64,000 bases of DNA from Homarus americanus. Taxonomy: Eukaryota; Arthropoda; Malacostraca; Decapoda; Nephropidae. The notes under the pieces are model-generated. The model was not told the origin of the DNA. It did no database searches and worked only from the letters and a program-made list of their open reading frames with translations. Positions 23,371 to 34,061 of this stretch are shown here, piece after piece. Location: positions 1 to 64,000 of the forward strand of contig NW_024748921.1 in NCBI RefSeq assembly GCF_018991925.1. The letters run 5' to 3'. A program made the translations under genes and the position numbers. Within the stretch, counting starts at the first letter, position 1. Each line of letters starts with the position of its first letter.

Positions 23371-23382
23371 CCAGTATCCCAC

Positions 23383-23562
23383 CTTGAGGTAGACCTGAGT
23401 CGAGGCAGAAGTCCCAGACGGTGCGGTAGAGAGAAGCGTTGACAGCTGTAGCACACCATCTCTTGAAGGAGTCGTCGCTGGTGCAGGAGGAGTATTCCTT
23501 CCCATCATACCTGAAGGGGAAGATGCACCTGGCCCCCGACACCGTCAGTTGTACCTCGCTAT
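23383..23562 (-). CDS. Exon: FN2 module 7
   Basis: 180 nt, phase 1-1, acceptor ctcctgaag and donor GTGGGA. Canonical FN2: C-IFPFRYDG, then C-TSDDSFKRWC, then WDFC. One N-glycosylation sequon (NAS) is visible. Confidence 0.9.
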
Positions 23563-23662
23563 CTTCAGGAGAGAGGGAAAGAATGAGATAAAGAGAGAAT
23601 ATGAAGAAGAAGGAATAATTTTGGGGTGATGGTGAAGGAATTGGACGATAGGGAAGGGAGGA

Positions 23663-23668
<6 letters not shown>

Positions 23669-23733
<65 letters not shown>
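23669..23733. repeat. (AC)n microsatellite
   Basis: About 32 AC units. Confidence 0.95.
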
Positions 23734-23736
<3 letters not shown>

Positions 23737-24179
23737 TTCACTGTTTCACTCAAATGCTACAGAGAGTTTAACTTTGTGACTGTCAGAGGGTCCCAGGGCA
23801 ATTTGTCTCGGAAGCTTTGAGGATTAGTTCTTCAGGTTTGTTTGTATTGTTCTTCGCTGAGAAAGACTGAGAACGGCTGAGAACGGCTTACTTGGGGTCA
23901 TGGAAAAGCGTGGAGGAATGTGGCTGAAGAACTTGCTGGGTGGTGGAGAGGGAGATGTTTTTCATTCTCTGATCTTTTGTGATGGTGACTGTGGTGGTGA
24001 TGGGGGTGGTGGTGATGGCGGTGATGGTGGTGATGATGGTGGTAGTAATTGTGGTACTAATCATCATCATCATCATCACATTCAACCATCGATTTGCTCA
24101 AGTAATATTCACTCTTAATTACCATACATGTAAGAGATATCCCCCCATCCCCCTTCACACCTGTCCAACCTTTAATTAC

Positions 24180-24239
24180 CATTTTGACGTCCAGGTGTTA
24201 GGGTGGTTGGGTCTACAGGTGTTAGGACGGCCGAGGCAT
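24180..24239 (-). CDS. Linker exon between FN2 modules 6 and 7
   Basis: 60 nt, phase 1-1, acceptor atttatttcag and donor GTAATT, encoding ASAVLTPVDPTTLTPGRQN. Thr/Pro-rich, so possibly O-glycosylated (inference). The donor is weaker than most here. Confidence 0.55.
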
Positions 24240-24374
24240 CTGAAATAAATATAATAAAAAATAATAATAACAATAAATTAGTGTTTTATGATATTAATTA
24301 ATTAGTAAAAATATTACATAGAAATTATAAAAGGAAAATTCAGATATATGTAATTAGAATTATATGTAAACAGT

Positions 24375-24605
24375 TCAAACTTGACCTCTCACCCCTCTAA
24401 CCTGACCTCTCGACCCAATAACCTGGCCTCTCACGCCCATAACCTGACCTCTCACCCCAATAACCTGACCTCTCACCCCAATAACCTGACCTCTCGACCC
24501 AATAACCTGACCTCTCACCCCAATAACCTGAACTCTCACCCCAATAACATGACCTCTCACCCTCACAACCTGACCTCTCACCCCATAACTTGACATCTCA
24601 CCCCC
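24375..24605. repeat. 21-bp minisatellite (aacctgacctctcaccccaat), about 11 copies
   Basis: Clean 21-bp periodicity in phase with reading. The His/Asn/Thr frame on plus and the Val/Gly/Arg frame on minus are artefacts of this. Confidence 0.9.
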
Positions 24606-24633
24606 AGTTGAGTTATACCTTGACCTCACTCAC

Positions 24634-24813
24634 CCCAATCCTCGGGACAGTAGTCAGTGCGGAGTGGCTTGCCGGTGCGGTCAACCTCGATGGCGCAGAA
24701 GGGCCACTGAGACTCAATCATGATGCAGCCGTGGTAGAGGTCGTCCTTGAAGGTGAACGGTAGGACACAAGGCGCTCCCGACACTGTCACTATCACGGCA
24801 TGGCTACTGGTGG
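24634..24813 (-). CDS. Exon: FN2 module 6
   Basis: 180 nt, phase 1-1, acceptor ctatcacag and donor GTGAGT. FN2: C-VLPFTFKDD, then C-IMIESQWPFC, then DYC. Two residues lie between the Trp and the third Cys area (WPFC), a small departure from WC. Confidence 0.88.
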
Positions 24814-24839
24814 CTGTGATAGTGAGATAGATAGACAGA

Positions 24840-24976
24840 TTAGACAGACAGACAGACAGACAGACAGAGATAGATAGATAATATATAGGTAAGGTAAGCT
24901 AAAGTGGACGGATATATAGATAAAACTATAATCCATCCATCTATCCATCCATCTATTAGTTTTTCCATTCAAATCC

Positions 24977-25035
<59 letters not shown>
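24840..25035. repeat. (ACAG)n, (ATAG)n and (CT)n cluster
   Basis: (ACAG)n/(ATAG)n at 24826-24880 and (CT)n at 24980-25033. Confidence 0.9.
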
Positions 25036-25039
<4 letters not shown>

Positions 25040-25042
<3 letters not shown>

Positions 25043-25590
25043 TGTATTTAAATATCTGAAACATAATATTATCCCAGCATCTGCAGCTGTACTCATCCCC
25101 CGGCCCCCCAGGCTGCTGCACTCACTCCTGTAATGACTCAGCTTCTAATATTTTTTACATAAACCGGAATTAATGGGTTGAATCTTTTTTACGTAAACTG
25201 GAAGAGATGAATTTCTTTAACGTGGAATTAATATATATATATACATATTTTTACATGAACTGGTTACAGGAGGTGAATTTATTTAACTTGGATTTAATAG
25301 TTTTTCTTTGTAATGGCAGTTGGAATTAAGTAGTCATATTTGTACACGAAGGAAATAAATTTTAATCCATTTACATATATTGGAATAAATGGGGGATATT
25401 TTTACATAACAATCAATACAATTCAGAACAACTTATCACAATAATTCCACATCACAAACGACTAATACCCTCAGCCAGCACAATCATTCATCACAAACTT
25501 GTAAATTAACCTAAGGCTTCACCTGGACACTGAGAGTTACCTGTTAATCGCTGTAATAATTTGTCTCCTGTGATCATTTGTCGTGGGATA
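25040..25590. other. Intron sequence, nothing recognised
   Basis: AT-rich sequence with loosely repeated phrases such as acataaactggaattaatgg near 25150-25400. No exon seen. Confidence 0.45.
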
Positions 25591-25594
25591 TTGG

Positions 25595-26100
25595 CCTGAC
25601 TCTCCTCCTCCTCCTCCTCCCCATGACCCTCCCTCCTCCCTCTCCCCCTGAACCTCCTCCTCCCTCTCCCCCTGAACCTCCTCCTCCCTCTCCTCCTGAA
25701 CCTCCTCCTCCCTCTCCCCCCTGACCCCCCTCCTCCTCGACCCTCTCCCCCTCACACTGACCATTCCCACCTCAACCTGACTCCCCTTCTCACCTGACTC
25801 CCCTCCTCACCCCTAACCATCCCCTCTTCACCCTGACTCTCCCTCCCCCCTTATTGACCCTCACCCCCTCCCACTGACCCCCCCCCCACTACACGTCACT
25901 ATCAATCAGTACTGTTGCAGCCGCTTATGGGAGATGAATGAACTATAATTTTCACATTTGTTCCTGCCGTTGCTGACACGAGGGGGGTGGCGGAGAGGGG
26001 GAGAGGAGAGGGGTGAGGGAGAGAAGAGGTAGGAAGGAAGAGAGGTAGGAAGGATGAGGGGTAGGAAGGGAGGGAGAAGAGGGGGGGGGGATGAGGAGAG
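25595..26100. repeat. CTC-rich then GGA-rich low-complexity sequence
   Basis: ctcctcctccctctccccctgaac units of about 24 bp at 25600-25740, then ccctcacccc-type sequence to about 25890. Purine-rich gggagg lies at 25980-26095. Confidence 0.8.
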
Positions 26101-26165
26101 GAGCTATTTTTTTCTCATCTATTGATACGAGTCTAACCTAAACCTAACCAGATCTGACGTAACAT

Positions 26166-26226
26166 GTGAGTGAGTGAGTGAGTGAGTGAGTGAGTGAGTG
26201 ATTCAGTCAGTCAGTCAGTCAGTCAG
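26166..26226. repeat. (GAGT)n then (CAGT)n
   Basis: Perfect tetranucleotide runs. Confidence 0.95.
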
Positions 26227-26242
26227 TTTATCCACCACTCAC

Positions 26243-26299
26243 CTGGAGCTTCAGGATTAGGACCACTGGGCATCTTATTCAAAGGCTTATCCAATATAT
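26243..26299 (-). CDS. Linker exon between FN2 modules 5 and 6
   Basis: 57 nt, phase 1-1, acceptor tttttttcag and donor GTGAGT, encoding ILDKPLNKMPSGPNPEAP. Strong splice sites and Pro-rich content. Confidence 0.7.
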
Positions 26300-26535
26300 C
26301 TGAAAAAAATAAAAAAGGTTTATATTCCAATAAAACAATTATACACCCATAGAAGCTCCCCCATACCTCTAATAGGTGACCCCATTAGCCCATACATACA
26401 GACCTGCCCATTAGAACCAGGATCCATTATATTTCAGAAGTCATAAGGATTTCATCTTATTCCTAATGACATTGAGAAATATTTAAGAAAACAAAGAAAA
26501 CTCTAGGGACTTATCCACCCGTATTACACTTACTA

Positions 26536-26697
26536 TGAGGGACTGTTATTATTGGTCGTGTTGTTGTTATTGTTGTTATTATTGTTGTTATTATTGTTGT
26601 TCGTGTTGTTGTTATTGTTGTTGTTATTGTTTTTATTATTATTGTTGTTGTTTTTGTTATTATTATTGTTAATGTTGTTATTGTTGTTAGTGTTATT
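26536..26697. repeat. (TTG/TTA)n microsatellite
   Basis: Mixed ttgttattattg units. The poly-Asn frame on minus is an artefact. It abuts the LINE 3' end below. Confidence 0.9.
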
Positions 26698-26990
26698 AAG
26701 AACATAAGAACATAAGAAAATAAGGAGTCTGCAATAGGCCGGTTGGCCTGCGCATGGCAGCTCCTGTCGAGAGTTACTAACACTCTCTATCATCCATGAA
26801 TCTATCTAGCCTCCTTTTGAAACTTTCCCGAGTTCCCGCACTTACTACAAAGTTGCTAAGCTTGTTCCACTCGTCCACCACCCTATTTGTGAACCAGTTT
26901 CTTCCTATCTCCCTCCTAAACCTAAACTTATCCAACTTGAATCCGTTGCTCCGAGTCCTATCCTTGTATAGGTTTGTATAGGTTAGGTTA
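26698..26990 (-). mobile_element. LINE 3'-end fragment (CR1-like C-terminus)
   Basis: In minus sense the translation reads RTRSNGFKLDKFRFRREIGR, then NWFTNRVVDEWNKL, then a 3' UTR ending in repeated ttatgttctta. The same C-terminal signature occurs at 34062-34402. Assignment to a CR1-like group rests on recall of this signature and is tentative. Confidence 0.75.
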
Positions 26991-27146
26991 GGTCAGGACT
27001 GGTTTGGTTAGGTTAGGTAAACTGACTAAAAAAACAAAACAATTATCTTGCTGCCGCAGAATGACCAGCTAAACTAACTGCCAGTTTGAGTGGATGACTG
27101 GCAGACAAATGGACTGGAAACACTAACTGTTTCAGTAAGCGTGGTT

Positions 27147-27475
27147 AATGGGTGAGGGGAGATTATGGGTTTGTAAGGGGAGTAATGGGGGAGTGGGGAG
27201 GAGGGCGATTGTGAGGGGGTGGGGGAGTGTGGAGGGTGTGGGGGGCGAGTGTGAGGGTAGTGGATGAGTAAGGTGGGTCACAGATGAGTGTGGGTTGGTG
27301 AAAGGTGAGTGAGGGGGTCGATGGGGTGAGGGTGTATGTGAGGTTAGTGAGGTGGAGTGAGTGAGAGGTGAGGTGGGTGAGGGGAGGTGGAGGAGAGGTG
27401 AGGAGTGAGAGGTGAGGTGGAGTGAGAGGTGAGGTGGATTGAGTGGTTAGATGGAGTGAGGGGTGGGTGAGGGTA
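27147..27475. repeat. G/T-rich minisatellite (gtgaggtggagtgagagg)
   Basis: Irregular gaggtggagtgag units. The Pro/His/Thr-rich minus frame across it is an artefact. Confidence 0.8.
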
Positions 27476-27659
27476 ACACATTCCACCGTGACAAACTGAC
27501 CTGTCTGACTCCCCTGCCCGTGTACACACCAGAGCTGACAAATGACCAGTGAGTGTGTGTGTGTGTGTGTGTGTGTCAATGGAGAGGTAGTCAGCGAGAG
27601 CGAGAGAAACTTAGAGAGAGAAAGAAAGTCAGAGAAAGTCAGAAAGAGAGTGATTTTGA

Positions 27660-27660
27660 C

Positions 27661-27711
<51 letters not shown>
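27660..27711. repeat. (ACAG)n microsatellite
   Basis: About 13 cagacaga units. Confidence 0.95.
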
Positions 27712-27713
<2 letters not shown>

Positions 27714-28016
27714 AAGAAAAACACAGACGCAGACACACAATCAACCCAGGTAAAACACGTATGTAAACAGATAATACACAGACAAACAAACAAACAAACG
27801 TGTAACTACTGTACATAAACACACACAGAGAGACCGACACACCAAACAAAGAAAAAACATAAAAAAAAAACACACTACACAAACATCGACTGGGAGGAAA
27901 TAAGAATCAGACAGGAAGCTTTAACATGGATGGAAAAAGTTAAAACGTTGAAATACTGAGAACAATTTATCAGGAAGACCTCACAGCCAGTCAACTCTAA
28001 CTGTACCACTTCTGAA

Positions 28017-28192
28017 ACACACACACACACACACACACACAGACACACACACACACACGAAACAAGCGGTAGGGAAAGTGCTAAAATAAAACAGAGATGA
28101 AAAAAAGAGATTGACTATACGGCTGGTGACCTCTCGTGCGTTGTGTAGACCGAATATCATGTCAGAATGGAAAAATGGAATATGTGTGTGTA

Positions 28193-28228
<36 letters not shown>
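28017..28228. repeat. (AC)n and (GT)n tracts
   Basis: (AC)n at 28017-28057 and (GT)n at 28187-28227, in opposite orientation 130 bp apart. Confidence 0.9.
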
Positions 28229-28231
<3 letters not shown>

Positions 28232-28329
28232 GTTTTGTAGTGGTCAAGCAACAGCAAGGTATCAATTTAGTAGCGGTTACAATGTAGTTTTGGGAGACAC
28301 GTAACACTGTATTGGTTAGTTGATGAAGT

Positions 28330-28445
28330 TCTGGGGTTACACTGTGGTTGCAGTGGCTGAGTGGATAGTACCCTCCTATCTACCCCGAGTCCACCCAGCT
28401 TTGAATAGGTACCTGACGTTACAGTTGGGGTAGTGAGGTTGGTCA
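28330..28445 (+). mobile_element. Possible SINE head fragment
   Basis: gttgcagtggctgagtgg resembles a tRNA A-box region, followed by ttgaataggtacctgac, which I associate with decapod SINE bodies. No good B box. Weak call. Confidence 0.35.
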
Positions 28446-28469
28446 AGTGCATATCTCTTTACATTGATT

Positions 28470-28677
28470 TCTTATGTACGGGAGGAAAAGCCTTAACTTA
28501 TGTACGGGAGGAAAAGCCTTAACTTATGTACGGGAGGAAAAGCCTTAACTTATGTACGGGAGGAAAAACCTTAACTTATGTACGGGAGGAAAAGCCTTAA
28601 CTTATGTACGGGAGGAAAAGCCTAAACTTATGTACGGGAGGAAAAGCCTTAACTTATGTACGGGAGGAAAAGCCTTA
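28470..28677. repeat. 26-bp minisatellite, 8 near-identical copies
   Basis: Unit: cttatgtacgggaggaaaag plus ccttaa. Only two substitutions are visible across the eight copies, so expansion is recent. Confidence 0.95.
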
Positions 28678-28844
28678 ACTTAACCTAACTTTCACCGTCT
28701 TATCCTGACCTCTTCTTCTCTCCCCTCATTCTCCCTCTAATTCTCTCCCTCCTCACCTTTCCTCACATTCTCCCCCTTCACCAACCCTCTATCCCCTCCC
28801 TCTCACCCCCACCCCTCTCACCCCCCCCTCTCTTTAACACCTAC

Positions 28845-29018
28845 CCCAGTTAGTATAGCAGTAGTCTCTGGTAGTCACAGCACGCTGGTCGTCAACAGAG
28901 GTAGCGCACCACGGCTGTTCAGAATCCTCCATCGTGCACCCAACATGCTTACGACCCCGGTAGTGAAAGGGCAATGAACACTTCTTGCCTTGTACCGTGA
29001 AGACATGTACCGGGTGGA
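28845..29018 (-). CDS. Exon: FN2 module 5
   Basis: 174 nt, phase 1-1, acceptor tctcaacaag and donor GTAGGT. FN2: C-SLPFHYRG, then C-TMEDSEQPWC, then DYC. All four cysteines are present. Confidence 0.9.
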
Positions 29019-29079
29019 CTTGTTGAGAGATAACGAGAGAGATTATAATTATTAGATACGGGTTGAGTTGGGAATGGAT

Positions 29080-29160
29080 TGAGGGTGGGGTGGGTTGGGG
29101 TGGGGTGGGTTGGGGTGGGTTGGGGTGGGTTGGAGTGGGTTAGGATGGATTGGATTGGAT
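29080..29160. repeat. GGGTTGGGGT minisatellite
   Basis: About eight units of gggttggggtg with a diverged tail. Confidence 0.85.
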
Positions 29161-29191
29161 ACATACAACAGATATAACATCACTGATCCTA

Positions 29192-29411
29192 CAGGGTGTC
29201 TCAAAAAAAATGTACATACACTACCCTACAGATTTTCGTGAAGATCGCGTGAAGGACATTGTATTACAACAGCAAAAAATTTCCTCACTTGTTGATGTGT
29301 GAGGTTCTGCCACCAATGAGGACAATATAGCTGTTGTAATATATTATCCTTCACGCAATCTTCACGAAAATCTGTAGGGTAGTGCGTGTAAAAAAATTTT
29401 GAGACACCCTG
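29192..29411. mobile_element. MITE, mariner-type, TA-flanked
   Basis: 220-bp element with inverted termini CAGGGTGTCTCAAAA at both ends and TA on each side (29190-29191 and 29412-29413). Inverted similarity continues inward (accctacagattttcgtga on both arms), giving a strong foldback. No transposase. TA duplication and this terminus are as in Tc1/mariner-derived MITEs. Confidence 0.85.
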
Positions 29412-29479
29412 TACAGTGGAAATAACAATGTCCCTTCGATTTCCACTGGAACTCGTAAAATTACATTGAAAATAAGTGT

Positions 29480-29610
29480 AATTTCTTCTTCTCCTCCTCT
29501 CCCTCTTTCCCCCCCCTCTTCTCTTCTCCTCTTCTTCCTCCTCCTCCTCCTCCTGCTTTTCCTCCTCCTGCTTTTCCTCCTCCTTCTCCCCCTCCTCCTC
29601 CCTCCTCTGT
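29480..29610. repeat. CTC/TCC-rich low-complexity tract
   Basis: Pyrimidine-rich ctcctcctcc sequence. The Glu-rich minus frame is an artefact. Confidence 0.85.
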
Positions 29611-29619
29611 ATATGTAGG

Positions 29620-30430
29620 TTCAGGTATTGGGAAAAAAGGTATGTTCTTGACAGTTCAATTACACAGTTTTCAAACCTTCTGAAATAATCTTGAGAATAT
29701 ATGTAATACTCTGAAAGAATATCTATATTAAGTATCTGTATTCTCAAGCTCATGTACTTTCACTTTATTTTTCTCTCAGACTCTACCTGTGGTGAAAGTC
29801 ATACCACCTACTTTCACTTCTTAGAGTGCACCTGAACCGTAACTAACCTTATTTTCCTTTCACTTTTGTTCCTGAATTTTGTCGTCAGTGAGACAGTAAT
29901 TCTATTGGCAATTTTCAACCCTCTTTTTGGGGGGAGTGGGGGTGAGGAGGGAGAGGGAGAGGACAGGGTGAGGAGAGGGTGAGGGTTACGGAGAGGGGTG
30001 AGGGAAGGACTAGCAATGGGTGTAATTTTTTGTTACAGGATGAACTGAACTGCTATTGACAATCAACCTTTAAAATGACAATAACCGAACCTAACCTAAC
30101 CTAACCAGCACACCCACACACAGATACCCCCCCACCCCCCCACACACACGGATGTCTTAATGAAGGCACAACTGACAGACTCACAGGTAAGCAACGGGGA
30201 AATCTCTGCTGGGCTGCTGGAGTGAGACTCCGGAATTGTTTCTGTAAAGAAAGGCAAAAGTACTGTAACTCTACTTTCTACATATGTACTTTCGATTTAA
30301 TATTTAATTTCTCTGTTTTCACTGTAATTTGCTGTCTCCTATTTCCACTCGTAATTTTTTTTAGCTTTCTTTGTCTACTTTCACTCCAAATTTCACTTTC
30401 TATGTGTCGGCTTTCACTTTACTTTAGAAG
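29620..30430. other. Intron sequence, nothing recognised
   Basis: Contains a short GAGGG-rich stretch near 29930-30010 and tactttcacttt-like phrases near 29755-29870 and 30280-30430. No exon seen. Confidence 0.45.
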
Positions 30431-30435
30431 ACTAG

Positions 30436-30535
30436 TGACGTCACAAACACAATCTACGATTGGCTACGTGATGGCCGGTGACGTCATATGGACACCCTAC
30501 TGTATGACTAGCTACTTAGATGACCAGTGACGTCA
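30436..30535. promoter_or_regulatory. Cluster of three full CRE palindromes
   Basis: TGACGTCA occurs at 30436-30443, 30479-30486 and 30528-30535, about 43-49 bp apart. Diverged ATTGGCTA/ATGGCTA lies between them. They look like old copies of the 43-bp repeat that follows. Function is inferred from the consensus only. Confidence 0.5.
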
Positions 30536-30662
30536 CAAACCCAACCCATGAATGGCTAATATACAGTGTATATATAAGAAATGCCATCACATAGCCATTC
30601 ATTGACTACTTGGCTACTATGCATAATCAATGACATCACATACCCCTGATTGGCTACTAAAG

Positions 30663-31050
30663 AATCAATGACGTTACATACTCTACCAGTGATTGGCTAC
30701 TTGAGAATCAATGACGTTACATACTCTACCAGTGATTGGCTACTTGAGAATCAATGACGTTACATACTCTACCAGTGATTGGCTACTTGAGTATCAATGA
30801 CGTTACATACTCTACCAGTGATTGGCTACTTGAGAATCAATGACGTTACATACTCTACCAGTGATTGGCTACTTGAGAATCAATGACGTTACATACTCTA
30901 CCAGTGATTGGCTACTTGAGAATCAATGACGTTACATACTCTACCAGTGATTGGCTACTTGAGAATCAATGACGTTACATACTCTACCAGTGATTGGCTA
31001 CTTGAGAATCAATGACGTTACATACTCTGCCAGTGATTGGCTACTTCAGA
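30663..31050. repeat. 43-bp minisatellite with CCAAT and CRE-like motifs, 9 copies
   Basis: Each unit holds GATTGGCTAC (inverted CCAAT box) and TGACGTTAC (CRE/ATF-like half site). The copies are nearly identical. It lies in the intron between FN2 modules 4 and 5. Confidence 0.95.
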
Positions 31051-31516
31051 ATGCATCAACACACACGAATAAAACGTATATTTATGATAATTGTATTTAT
31101 CCAAATGGAATTACTTTGTCCACAGGAGTTAAAAAATGCAATTAAACTATAAGAGAAATTAATTACAATTCTCAAGTCAGCAGTAATTACGAGACTCTGA
31201 GTGACGTTTGTTTAAACTCAAGTGAAACAATTTATCTGTGTAATGAAAAAACAGACCTGATTATTAGTGTTTTTGTTCACACTGTTTCTATTAGTGTTCT
31301 TGTTAAGTGTTTTTGTTAGTTTTTATTTTTTATTGATTTTCATTTTCAGATTTTTTTAAATGTTTATTATTTTATTTGTTTAGTTTTTTTTTGTAGTTGT
31401 TGTTGTTTATAATTTTCCTTAATTTTCTTTGATTGTGTTTTAAATGGTTGTTGATTATTTTATTTGTTTTTGTTGTTGATACGTTGTTTACAAGAAACGC
31501 CACCACCACCACTCAC

Positions 31517-31723
31517 CATTATAAGCAACACACACATCCCAGTCCAGCACCTCCCCATCAGGACGGATCTTCACAGCACACCACAGGTCCCATCCCGAGC
31601 TGCTATCCTCCTGACGCTGCTGTTGTGACCTCTTCCCCACACAGCTGTAGTGCAGGTATCCTTCCCACATGAACGGGAACACACACGCCTGTTTGGTCTT
31701 CGTAGCGACCACACGACTGTAGC
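31517..31723 (-). CDS. Exon: FN2 module 4
   Basis: 207 nt, phase 1-1, acceptor acacacccag and donor GTGAGT. FN2: C-VFPFMWEG, then C, a Gln/Ser-rich insert of about 15 residues (KRSQQQRQEDSSSGWDL), WC and WDVC. The insert makes this the longest FN2 exon of the set. Confidence 0.9.
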
Positions 31724-31744
31724 CTGGGTGTGTAATGGGATTTA

Positions 31745-31755
31745 ATAGAATGGTA

Positions 31756-31786
<31 letters not shown>

Positions 31787-31985
31787 TTCTGTGTGTGTGT
31801 ATCTGTCCGTTTCTGTGTGAGTATCTGAATTTGTGTACGTTTGTTTCTGTGTCTGTCTTTCTGTGTCTGTTTCTGTATCTGTCTGTCTGTTTCTGCGTCT
31901 GTCACTGTTTTGTATGTCTGTTTCTGCATCTGTCTGTCTGTCTCTTTTAGTCTATCTGTTCCTGTGACTATCTCTGTTTCTGTCT
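31745..31985. repeat. (CTGT)n and TCTGTTTCTG minisatellite
   Basis: Imperfect ctgtctgtttctgtgt units. Confidence 0.85.
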
Positions 31986-32027
31986 AACTGTGTCTACTCT
32001 ACCCTAGGGAAGTTTTACCTCCCAAGA

Positions 32028-32325
32028 TCACTACACTAACTACTTACGTACATCAAGAGTAACAAATAAACACCAAAAAAGTGACCTTGAGAAACATAAG
32101 TGGGCAGTAATTAGGGTTGAATAAGTAACTAAAATTATTTACTGTAGATGTCATTTGGACGAGTGAATATACAGATATCAAACTGCGGATAACAGATCTT
32201 TAATCAGTTGTTCAGTAGTACATGTATTGAAAATTTGAACAAAGTGGTTAAAATCAAGATCATGGCCGTAAACACTTTTTCTCTCAGTGTTTAAATTTAA
32301 AGTGTTTAGCTACTTAAGTCGGTCG
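32028..32325. repeat. Lone diverged copy of the 1-2.5 kb satellite monomer
   Basis: Shares the ordered phrases taactacttacgtacatca, gtgacctgagaaacataagt, gcagtaattag, agatatcaaactgcggataacagatc and ccgtaaacacttttctctc with the array at the left edge. About one monomer long. It abuts the LINE 3' end at 32338. Confidence 0.7.
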
Positions 32326-32337
32326 AGATAGAATATG

Positions 32338-32835
32338 ACGGTCATCCAGCAATGATAAAATGATATAAATAATTTAAGATGTCACTTTCATTGGTAAGTT
32401 CTGCAGTGACTAGAGAGGCCGGTACAGAACCAGCAGGGTGTCCATATATGTTGCACGTGTGGAGGGCTACATCTAGTGCGGGAGGGGTGGCGGCAGCGTT
32501 TTTCCGGCGCTGGCGCTTATCTGCCTCGGTATGCAGTTGGGCTAACCCCGAAAGTATTGACACCTTCTCGTGTGGTGCTCCTCCAAGCGTACGGGGTGGA
32601 GTGATCGTCTCCCAGGTGAGGGGGTCGATTTGGCACTTTATCAGGTTTGTCCTAAGATTATCATTATAGCTTTTCAGTTGCCCGCCAGCGTTACGTTTAC
32701 TATTCATTAAGTGACTGTAAAGTAGCTGCTTTGACAGCCTACTGTCGTCCATGCGGGGAACATGGCCAGTCCAACATAGTTGTTCATGGATAATTGTAGC
32801 CTCGATGCTCCTACAGAACTCAGAGCCCAAAGTCC
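32338..32835 (-). mobile_element. LINE 3' fragment, same family as 61825-64000
   Basis: The minus translation reads MDDSRLSKQLLYSHLMNSKR and later DPLTWETITPPRTLGGAPHE, matching the C-terminal part of the element at 61.8-64 kb. Its 3' end, in sense gctggatgaccgtcat, corresponds to actggatgatcgtcat there. Confidence 0.8.
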
Positions 32836-32839
32836 TTCA

Positions 32840-33240
32840 ATAATACTCAATAAGTATTCCATCAGTGATATTAACCTAGAACTTTGTGTATTTTGGGGAG
32901 AAAATTTATATAAAGATGAACTTGGAATATCTTAAGGGGGGAATATTTGGTGTTTATATCAAATAGTTAATAGTTAAGGGGGTAATAACCAATTAAATGT
33001 CATAGTTGTAATATCAATAAATTATAGTGCGATAATATGTAAATAATCCTTCTAAAAGTAATATCTACACACAGTTCCCTCATAATTAGATCAGTTACAC
33101 CCTGGTAGATAAACAAACGTGTTACGGATACATGATCAACATGGTAGTGGACGAGAGAGAGAGAGGTGCGAATGTTAAAGGGTAACCACTACCATGATAC
33201 AGAGATGAGGCCCAAGGAGACGACAATCATCACCTGTAAT
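32840..33240. other. Intron sequence, nothing recognised
   Basis: AT-rich, without exon, element or long repeat that I can support. Confidence 0.5.
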
Positions 33241-33242
33241 AT

Positions 33243-33389
33243 TGTGAAGTGAGGTGAGGTGAGGTGAGGTGAGGTAGGGATAGGTGAAGTGAAGTGAGGT
33301 GAGGTGAGGTAGGGATAGGTGAAGTGAAGTGAGGTGGGGTAGGGATAGGTGAGAATGAGGTTAAGTTAGGTTACGTTAGCTCCAATCTA

Positions 33390-33420
<31 letters not shown>

Positions 33421-33478
33421 CATACATACATACATACATACTCATACACATTGTCTTCATTATCATCCCACACAAACC

Positions 33479-33534
<56 letters not shown>

Positions 33535-33719
33535 AATACCAATGTTACTTAATTCTTCTATAAGTCTTGAAAAGGAGAAAGGAAATGTGGATGAAATAGA
33601 GAAGTAAAAATGAAATAATCGGCTTCTCTCCCTCCCTCCTTTTCTCTCACCTCCCTATCCGACAACAAGAGAGAAATAAAAATAAATCTCCTTTTTTTTT
33701 GCGGGGATCGGAATGAATG

Positions 33720-33790
<71 letters not shown>
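33243..33790. repeat. Cluster: GAGGT repeats, (CATA)n, (AC)n, (CT)n
   Basis: gaggtgaggt units at 33246-33350, (CATA)n at 33390-33440, (AC)n at 33483-33533 and (CT)n at 33723-33786. Confidence 0.9.
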
Positions 33791-33791
<1 letters not shown>

Positions 33792-34061
33792 GATATATAT
33801 GATAAACAGTTATTATAAAATTACATTATCATAGCCAGTTGTGGACAAAATTCCATTAACTTTATAAAATTTGTGGACAAGATTATCCCGTCTTTGCTGG
33901 ACTAAATGCTCATTGAAATTATGACTATAACCAGGGACAAAATTCTCTTGTTGTAAACAGTTGTTGACGATAATTCCCGGACACTTTTCTTTGGCCAGTA
34001 TCAGGGAACGTCTTAACAGTAGTCCTTAATCACAGACTATGTAACTCACAAGGAGATGTTT

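Noticed and set aside
26533..26793. Poly-Asn minus frame
   Set aside because: (TTG/TTA)n microsatellite; the adjoining part is LINE 3' UTR.
27490..27545. Minus segment encoding ALVCTRAGESD as a possible linker exon
   Set aside because: The nearest donor leaves phase 2, which breaks the phase 1 chain of the FN2 region.
28470..28677. Regular direct repeats resembling a CRISPR array
   Set aside because: Units are contiguous with no unique spacers, in eukaryotic DNA; a minisatellite.
29226..29753. 175-residue minus frame with a Glu-rich centre
   Set aside because: Runs through a MITE and a CTC-rich tract; no domain.
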